A stretch of 11,478 nucleotides of DNA. It comes from a bacterium (GTDB taxonomy: Bacteria; Desulfobacterota; GWC2-55-46; S146-80; JALXFI01). This document shows, piece by piece, positions 6,226 through 11,478 of the stretch. The stretch is taken from positions 1 through 11,478 of the forward strand of contig JALXFI010000377.1 in NCBI GenBank assembly GCA_027069035.1. Direction: 5' to 3'. A program made the translations under genes and the position numbers. Each line of letters starts with the position of its first letter. Within the stretch, counting starts at the first letter, position 1. The notes beneath the pieces are model-generated. The model worked only from the letters and a program-made list of their open reading frames with translations. It was not told where the DNA came from and did no database searches.

Positions 6226-7422
6226 ATGTCCGAATTGTCGTCCAATATATATTTTGCTTATCTGTTTTTTTTGTTTGCCGGTTTCGTTGCGGGTCTAATA
6301 TTTGCCAGATTGTTCAGGTCTTCTACATTTAGCGACAAAAACACTGAAGAGAAGAGCGCCTATCTTAAAGGCATAAACTTCATACTTTCAAGAGAAACAG
6401 ACAAGGCAATCGAGGAGTTTACAAAGGCGGTTAAGATAGATTCCAATACCATTGACGCATATTTCACTTTAGGGAGCCTTTTCAGGAGTAAAGGAGATGT
6501 AGTTAGGGCAACCAGGATACATCAGGGGATCACCTTAAGGCCGTTGGTGGATGAGAAGACAAAGCTGAGGGCCGTTTATGAGCTTGGTCTTGATTTCAAG
6601 GCTGCCGGCTTTGTTAAAAGGGCTATAGCCTCTTTTGAAGAGGTCCTGGAGAAGAGACCGAATATGATTGATGCCTGTGAGCAATTGGAGGTCTTATACG
6701 AGGATACAAAGGATTGGACAAGCGCCCTTCAGCTTCAGATAAAGAATTCACGCTTTAAAAAAGGGAAGAATAAGAGTGTTGTTGCGCATATTTATACCGA
6801 AATAGGTAAAGGCTGCGCTGAGAAGGGTGAGAAGAATGATGCCCAAAAGGCATTTAAAAAGGCGATATCCCTTAATCCGGCCTGTGTTGATGCCTATCTT
6901 CATCTTGGTGATCTTTATGCTTCTCAGGATGATCACGAAAAGGCTATAAAGACATGGAAAAAGATTATAGATGTTGTTCCGCGTTTTGCTCATCTTGCAT
7001 ATTCACGCCTTGAGGAGTCTTACTTTAGACTTGGACAGTTTGATGAGATGGAGGTTTTGTTAAGGGATATCTCGTTAAAAAACAGAGAAGACTTTCATAC
7101 GCATCTTTCTCTGGCCAGGTATCTTTATAAAAAGAATAATGTAAAAGAAGCTGTCAATGAACTTAGGGCTGCCCTTGATTATAACCCGAATTTCATAGAG
7201 GCGCGAAAAGAATTGGGGAGAATTCTACTTGAGCAGGATTTAAAAGAAGAGGTTATAGAAGAGTTTGAAAAACTCTTAAAGCAGTTACCGCCTCAAATAA
7301 AACCATATCAGTGCTGTATATGTGGATATGAATCGGAGTCTCTTGTATGGAAATGCCCTCAATGTCATAAGTGGGATACTATAAATTTCAAGGATGTTTC
7401 CAAGCGTAAGGCGGCTTCATAG
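6226..7422 (+). CDS. lapB: LPS assembly protein LapB (TPR protein with C-terminal rubredoxin-like metal site)
   Basis: LapB (YciM) is an inner-membrane-anchored protein of the cytoplasmic face which, in E. coli, controls LPS output by promoting FtsH-dependent breakdown of LpxC. This 398-aa protein (E. coli 389) has all its parts. There is one membrane helix at about 8-28, a long series of TPR repeats from about 45 to 350 (for example EKAIKTWKKIIDVVPRFAHL), and a C-terminal rubredoxin-like module. In that module Cys363-x2-Cys366 and Cys377-x2-Cys380 form the metal site, followed by WDTINF. The ATG abuts the lapA stop, so translation is probably coupled. In an organism far from enterics the LpxC-FtsH role is inference. 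It is the last gene of the rpsA run; no strong terminator is visible after it. Confidence 0.95.
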   Translation: MSELSSNIYFAYLFFLFAGFVAGLIFARLFRSSTFSDKNTEEKSAYLKGINFILSRETDKAIEEFTKAVKIDSNTIDAYFTLGSLFRSKGDVVRATRIHQGITLRPLVDEKTKLRAVYELGLDFKAAGFVKRAIASFEEVLEKRPNMIDACEQLEVLYEDTKDWTSALQLQIKNSRFKKGKNKSVVAHIYTEIGKGCAEKGEKNDAQKAFKKAISLNPACVDAYLHLGDLYASQDDHEKAIKTWKKIIDVVPRFAHLAYSRLEESYFRLGQFDEMEVLLRDISLKNREDFHTHLSLARYLYKKNNVKEAVNELRAALDYNPNFIEARKELGRILLEQDLKEEVIEEFEKLLKQLPPQIKPYQCCICGYESESLVWKCPQCHKWDTINFKDVSKRKAAS

Positions 7423-7449
7423 TATAGTAGAGCTTTTTTGGATGCGAGC

Positions 7450-7480
7450 TTGACATTGTTTCTTTAAATCCGTACATCAT
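7450..7480 (+). promoter_or_regulatory. Possible promoter for mutS
   Basis: TTGACA at 7450-7455 is a perfect -35 hexamer, but the -10 is poor: TACATC at 17 bases or CATCAT at 19. A second weak pair, TTGTTT (7550-7555) and TATCTT (7572-7577) with 16 bases between, lies closer to the gene. The 228-base gap between lapB and mutS holds no gene that I can see and is the natural place for a separate promoter. Confidence 0.3.
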
Positions 7481-7650
7481 CAAGAATATGGGAAGATTCG
7501 TATTTACATCAATTCATGCCCTATCCCTGTATACCCTCCAATTTATTTGTTGTTTTGTCGGTTTTAAAAAGTATCTTAAAGATTGTTTGTGTGTTTTTTT
7601 AGGCGCTTTTGATATGGAATGTCGGGGATTGTAATATAAAACAGGCCGTT

Positions 7651-10272
7651 ATGAAGACAACTCCTATGATACAACAGTACCTTATGATAAAGGAAAGGTA
7701 CTGTGATTGTATACTTTTTTTCAGGATGGGCGATTTTTATGAGATGTTCTTTGAGGATGCCGTTCTTGCCTCAAGGATACTCGATATTGCCCTGACTTCA
7801 CGCGACAAAAAGAGCAAAAACCCTGTCCCGATGTGCGGTGTCCCTTACCATGCCGCATCCCAATATGTGAATAAGCTTACACGTCAAGGGCATAAAGTTG
7901 CGGTATGCGAGCAGATCGAAGACCCTAAAGCAGCAAAAGGAATAGTTAAAAGGGAGGTGGTAAGGGTTATTACCCCGGGTGTTCCCGCCGATACCGAAGA
8001 GATTGAGCCCAAAGACCATAACTATCTTATATCCCTTATGCCTAATGGAAGGTTGTGGGGACTTGCCTGTGTTGATCCGACTACAGGGGATATATCAGTT
8101 ACAGAGGTTATGGGTGAAGAAGAGCTTGAGAGTGAACTTACGCGCCTTGAGCCGAAGGAGATTCTCTTGCCTCAAAAAACTGAAAAGTCCGGTACGGCGC
8201 AGATGCTAAACAGGTACCTCCGTTCACCGTTTTATACATATATGGAAGATTCACTCTATGAGAAGAGGTTTCTCCTTGATACGCTTAAAGACCATTTTGG
8301 AAGCGAGTGGTTTGAAAATTTTAATGCCGATGGTTTTGAAGAAGGCTTATGCGCAAGCGGTATATTGATACATTATCTGAAAGAGACGCAGAAAAGAGCG
8401 CCCCTATATCTTAAACCCCCCTCATTATACAGGGTAAGGGAGTATATGATAATAGACCCGATGACAAGACGGAATCTTGAACTTATCGAGTCTATTCAGG
8501 ACGGCAGCAGGTCATGCTCACTGCTTGGGGTACTTGACATGACACAAACGGCTATGGGCGGAAGGCGTCTTAGAGAATGGATATCCTTTCCTTTGATCAA
8601 TACTTCTGAAATATCTCTGAGGCTTGACAGCGTTTCGGAACTTAAGGGTGACAGGATATTGAGAGGCGGGGTTATAGAAGAACTTAAAGGCATCTGTGAT
8701 ATTGAAAGGCTGATAAACAGAATAATGCTTAGAAGTGCAAAGCCTCCGGACCTTGTTTCGCTTAAATTATCTCTTGGAAGGCTTCCCTCATTGAAAACAA
8801 TTATAGGCGGATGCAGTTCGGAGTATATTAAAAGGATAAACGAGAACATAGACATACACAACGATATTATAGATCTTGTTTCAGAAGCAATCCTTGACGA
8901 GCCTTCGGTCATGTTAAAGGATGGAGGCATTATAAGGGACGGCTATAATAAAGAGCTTGATGAACTTCGGAATATAAGCAGGTCGGGGAAGGCATGGATG
9001 TTGAGATATGAGCAGGAAGAAAGAAAGAATACCGGCATAAATTCCTTAAAGGTGAGATATAACAAGGTATTTGGCTACTATATCGAGGTTACTGCGGCAA
9101 ACCTTCAGAATGTGCCGGATAGGTATATAAGGAAACAGACCCTTGTTAATGGAGAGAGGTTTATAACTCAGGAACTTAAGGAGTATGAGACAAAGGTTCT
9201 TACTGCTCATGAGAGTATAATAGAACTTGAAAAGAGACTTTTTAATGAGATACTTGAAAGTATTGCCGAACAGATAAGTTTACTTCAGAATACTGCCTTT
9301 TATATCGGCCTTCTTGATGTAGTCTCATCCCTTGCCCTTGTAGCGGATGAGAGGGGTTATTCAAGGCCTGTTGTAGATGAAGGCACTCAAATAAGTATTA
9401 TGGACGGCAGACACCCTGTTGTTGAAACCATGTCGGTAGTTGAAGGGTTTGTCGCCAATGACACAATGCTTGATTGTAATGAAAACAGACTTTTGATAAT
9501 AACAGGACCGAATATGGCAGGAAAATCGACATATATTCGTCAGGTTGCCCTGATAGTCCTTATGGCTCAGATTGGGAGTTTTGTGCCTGCGCTTGAAGCA
9601 AGGGTCGGCGTAGTCGATAGGATATTTGCCCGAATAGGGGCGATGGACGATATAGCAAGAGGGCGGAGTACGTTTATGGTTGAGATGAGTGAGACTGCAC
9701 ATATCCTCCGTTGCGCTACGGAAAGAAGCCTTATTGTTCTTGATGAAATAGGTAGAGGAACGAGTACCTTTGATGGTATAAGTATAGCATGGGCTGTTGC
9801 GGAGTATGTACTTGAAAGGGGTAATCTCGCTGCAAGAACACTTTTTGCTACCCATTACCACGAGCTTACAGAACTTTCATTGGTAAAAGATGGTGTAAAG
9901 AATTATAATGTCTCGGTTAAAGAATGGAACGACAGGATAATCTTTTTAAGGAAGATAGTTCCCGGCAGTTCAAACAGGAGTTACGGGATACAGGTTGCAA
10001 GGCTTGCCGGCATCCCTAAGGAGGTTGTAAAAAGGGCAAAGGCCATACTGTCTAATTTTGAGAAGGGAGAATTGAACCAGAGGGTTCTTTCCCGTTTTTC
10101 GGACGGTATGACGGAAGAAAACACAACGGACCAGCGCCAGTTAAACCTTTTTTCAATGTCCGAACACCCTGTTATAAATGAATTAAGAACAATCGATGTG
10201 ACCAATTTGACACCTGTGGATGCTCTTAACAAACTATATCAACTACAGAAGATGCTTGAAGAGGGGGTATAG
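7651..10272 (+). CDS. mutS: DNA mismatch repair protein MutS
   Basis: MutS recognises mismatches and small loops in new DNA and, using ATP, recruits MutL. The protein is 873 aa, close to E. coli (853). Domain I has FFRMGDFYEMF with Phe29 and Glu31, the Phe-x-Glu pair that wedges into the mismatch. Connector, lever and clamp regions follow without gaps. The ATPase domain has Walker A GPNMAGKST (619-627), Walker B with Asp698-Glu699 in VLDEIGRGTSTFDG, and His735 in ATHYHE. Near the end QLNLF (830-834) fits a beta-clamp binding motif. ATG at 7651 was chosen because the protein then starts MKTTPMIQQYL like other MutS; an in-frame TTG at 7609 would add 14 residues without homology that I recognise. 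The ribosome site (CAGG, 5 bases upstream) is weak. The stop overlaps the amidase start by one base. Confidence 0.98.
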   Translation: MKTTPMIQQYLMIKERYCDCILFFRMGDFYEMFFEDAVLASRILDIALTSRDKKSKNPVPMCGVPYHAASQYVNKLTRQGHKVAVCEQIEDPKAAKGIVKREVVRVITPGVPADTEEIEPKDHNYLISLMPNGRLWGLACVDPTTGDISVTEVMGEEELESELTRLEPKEILLPQKTEKSGTAQMLNRYLRSPFYTYMEDSLYEKRFLLDTLKDHFGSEWFENFNADGFEEGLCASGILIHYLKETQKRAPLYLKPPSLYRVREYMIIDPMTRRNLELIESIQDGSRSCSLLGVLDMTQTAMGGRRLREWISFPLINTSEISLRLDSVSELKGDRILRGGVIEELKGICDIERLINRIMLRSAKPPDLVSLKLSLGRLPSLKTIIGGCSSEYIKRINENIDIHNDIIDLVSEAILDEPSVMLKDGGIIRDGYNKELDELRNISRSGKAWMLRYEQEERKNTGINSLKVRYNKVFGYYIEVTAANLQNVPDRYIRKQTLVNGERFITQELKEYETKVLTAHESIIELEKRLFNEILESIAEQISLLQNTAFYIGLLDVVSSLALVADERGYSRPVVDEGTQISIMDGRHPVVETMSVVEGFVANDTMLDCNENRLLIITGPNMAGKSTYIRQVALIVLMAQIGSFVPALEARVGVVDRIFARIGAMDDIARGRSTFMVEMSETAHILRCATERSLIVLDEIGRGTSTFDGISIAWAVAEYVLERGNLAARTLFATHYHELTELSLVKDGVKNYNVSVKEWNDRIIFLRKIVPGSSNRSYGIQVARLAGIPKEVVKRAKAILSNFEKGELNQRVLSRFSDGMTEENTTDQRQLNLFSMSEHPVINELRTIDVTNLTPVDALNKLYQLQKMLEEGV
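10261..10267 (+). promoter_or_regulatory. Ribosome binding site of the amidase inside the mutS end
   Basis: GAGGGGG lies within the last codons of mutS, 4 bases before the GTG start of the amidase. It is strong in sequence though close, and it supports coupled translation. Confidence 0.6.
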
Positions 10273-11478
10273 TGCGGATTAAAAAATTTTATCCGGTTTT
10301 TTTGGTATTGATCCTGCTGACACTCTCTTCTTCTTCGTATGCCGGCACTGTGGAGTTTGAATATAGATCGGCTAAGGATTCCTATCACAGACTTATGCAA
10401 TCCAAAACGAAGAAGAAGTATCGTAGCAACTGGATAAAGACGATAAACCGTTTTGAAGATATTTACAAACATTATCCAAAGAGCAGTTATGCCCCCAAAG
10501 CGCTCTTTGTTACAGGGAGGCTTTATTCAGCCCTGTACGGTTATTCTTACAAAAAAGACGATGCCTTAAAGGCGGTAGATTTTTACAGGCTTCTTGTAAA
10601 CACCTATCCTGAAAGTTCCCTTGCCGATGATGCGCAGTTTCAACTGTCTGAGATATTCTTTAAAAAACTTAAGAGGAAAAAGGAAGCTTATAAGGAATAC
10701 TTAAAGGTTGTAGAACGTTTTCCAAAGGGTGATATGGTCGCTAAGGCGCGCTCAAGGCTTAAAGAACTTAAAGATTATAAATCTGCCGGCGCTTCCGCAG
10801 TCTTTTCCGCTATAAAATCTATAAGACACTGGTCAAATCCCAATTACACACGCGTAGTGATAGATTTGAGCAAAAACGTATCCTTCAATTCTCATATCTT
10901 GAAGGCCGATCCATCGGCGGGCAAACCGCCTCGCCTCTATATTGACCTTAATTCAACGCGTATCGGAAAGGAGATGAAAAAACCGATAATTATTGACGAC
11001 GGACTTCTTGAACAGATAAGGGCAGGCCAGTATAACAGGAATATTGTAAGGGTTGTGCTTGATTTTAAGTCGCTTTCCGATTACAAGGTTTTCTCTCTCG
11101 CAGAGCCGTTCCGGGTTATTGTTGATATAAAAGGAAGTTCACCTTCTGAAAAGATAAAGGAAACCTCTCCTGTGCCTTCTCTTGCCCAGCAGCTTGGACT
11201 GAAGATAAAGAAGATAATCATTGATCCAGGACACGGCGGTAAGGACCCGGGCGCCATCGGCATGAGGGGACTTAAGGAAAAAGATGTCGTCTTAAAGGTT
11301 GCAAAGAGATTAAAAGAAAAACTTGTTTCAAAAGGTTATAAGGTTCTTATGACAAGAGATAGGGATGTGTTTATACCTCTTGAAGAGAGAACGGCCTTTG
11401 CAAATACAAGAGAAGCAGACCTTTTTGTCTCTATCCATGTAAATGCAAGTCCGAACAGAAGGGTACACGGCATAGAGA
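10272..11478 (+). CDS. N-acetylmuramoyl-L-alanine amidase with TPR and AMIN domains, 3' end outside window
   Basis: Amidases of this type cut the bond between N-acetylmuramic acid and the peptide in peptidoglycan, usually in the periplasm during cell separation. The 402 codons present begin at GTG and run off the right edge with no stop. A signal peptide (KK, a hydrophobic core, then SSSSYA, cut probably after Ala24) is followed by a TPR-like, YbgF-type region at about 28-165 (for example RFEDIYKHYPKSSYAPKALF). An AMIN-like domain follows at about 177-290 (WSNPNYTRVVIDLS), as in AmiC-type enzymes, where it targets septal wall or envelope. The Amidase_3 catalytic domain starts at about 313. 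IIIDPGHGGKDPGA gives zinc ligand His321, Glu336 lies in LKEKD, and SIHVNAS gives His389. The second catalytic glutamate would lie beyond the window. Start overlaps the mutS TAG by one base. Confidence 0.93.
   Translation, partial: MRIKKFYPVFLVLILLTLSSSSYAGTVEFEYRSAKDSYHRLMQSKTKKKYRSNWIKTINRFEDIYKHYPKSSYAPKALFVTGRLYSALYGYSYKKDDALKAVDFYRLLVNTYPESSLADDAQFQLSEIFFKKLKRKKEAYKEYLKVVERFPKGDMVAKARSRLKELKDYKSAGASAVFSAIKSIRHWSNPNYTRVVIDLSKNVSFNSHILKADPSAGKPPRLYIDLNSTRIGKEMKKPIIIDDGLLEQIRAGQYNRNIVRVVLDFKSLSDYKVFSLAEPFRVIVDIKGSSPSEKIKETSPVPSLAQQLGLKIKKIIIDPGHGGKDPGAIGMRGLKEKDVVLKVAKRLKEKLVSKGYKVLMTRDRDVFIPLEERTAFANTREADLFVSIHVNASPNRRVHGIE

Noticed and set aside
7423..7450. Terminator after lapB, around the T6 run at 7434.
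   Set aside because: No stable stem precedes the T run; the only nearby stem has four pairs (AAGC with GCTT) and lies within the lapB end.

Overview
The window looks like chromosomal DNA of a Gram-negative, LPS-bearing bacterium. It carries lapA and lapB (LPS assembly), an IHF-type DNA-bending protein next to rpsA, and a periplasmic amidase with a signal peptide. Codon use leans to AT (many ATA Ile and AGG/AGA Arg codons). Together with the gene order rpsA-sppA-ihf-HIT-lapA-lapB, then mutS and a TPR-AMIN-amidase, this suggests a deltaproteobacterium in the broad sense (Desulfobacterota-like) or a related phylum. That placement is inference. All recognisable genes are on the + strand, and together they fill most of the window.

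Layout. Bases 1-2206 hold two nucleotide-sugar genes, a DegT-family aminotransferase and a UDP-glucuronate 4-epimerase-like SDR enzyme. They are probably the end of a surface-polysaccharide cluster that starts to the left. Bases 2207-2548 are non-coding: an A/T inverted repeat right after the epimerase, a second terminator-like hairpin, and a probable promoter and leader for the next gene. Bases 2549-7422 form a compact run: ribosomal protein S1 (rpsA), signal peptide peptidase SppA, an IHF/HU-family protein, a HIT-domain nucleotide hydrolase or phosphorylase, LapA and LapB. Spacing is mostly 0 to 16 bases, with 67 bases before lapA. After a 228-base gap with a possible promoter, mutS (7651-10272) overlaps by one base a cell-wall amidase gene that runs off the right edge.

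How they fit. The first two genes would supply activated sugars for O-antigen or another glycan. LapA and LapB, at the far end of the rpsA run, act in LPS assembly and in setting LPS synthesis levels. SppA clears signal peptides from the inner membrane, and the amidase trims peptidoglycan. S1, IHF and MutS are housekeeping proteins of translation, DNA architecture and mismatch repair.

Every gene falls in a known family with its expected key residues present as far as the window shows. I found no mobile element, CRISPR array, tRNA, rRNA or convincing undescribed system. The points most worth checking are the gene neighbourhood, the leader upstream of rpsA, and the mutS-amidase coupling.
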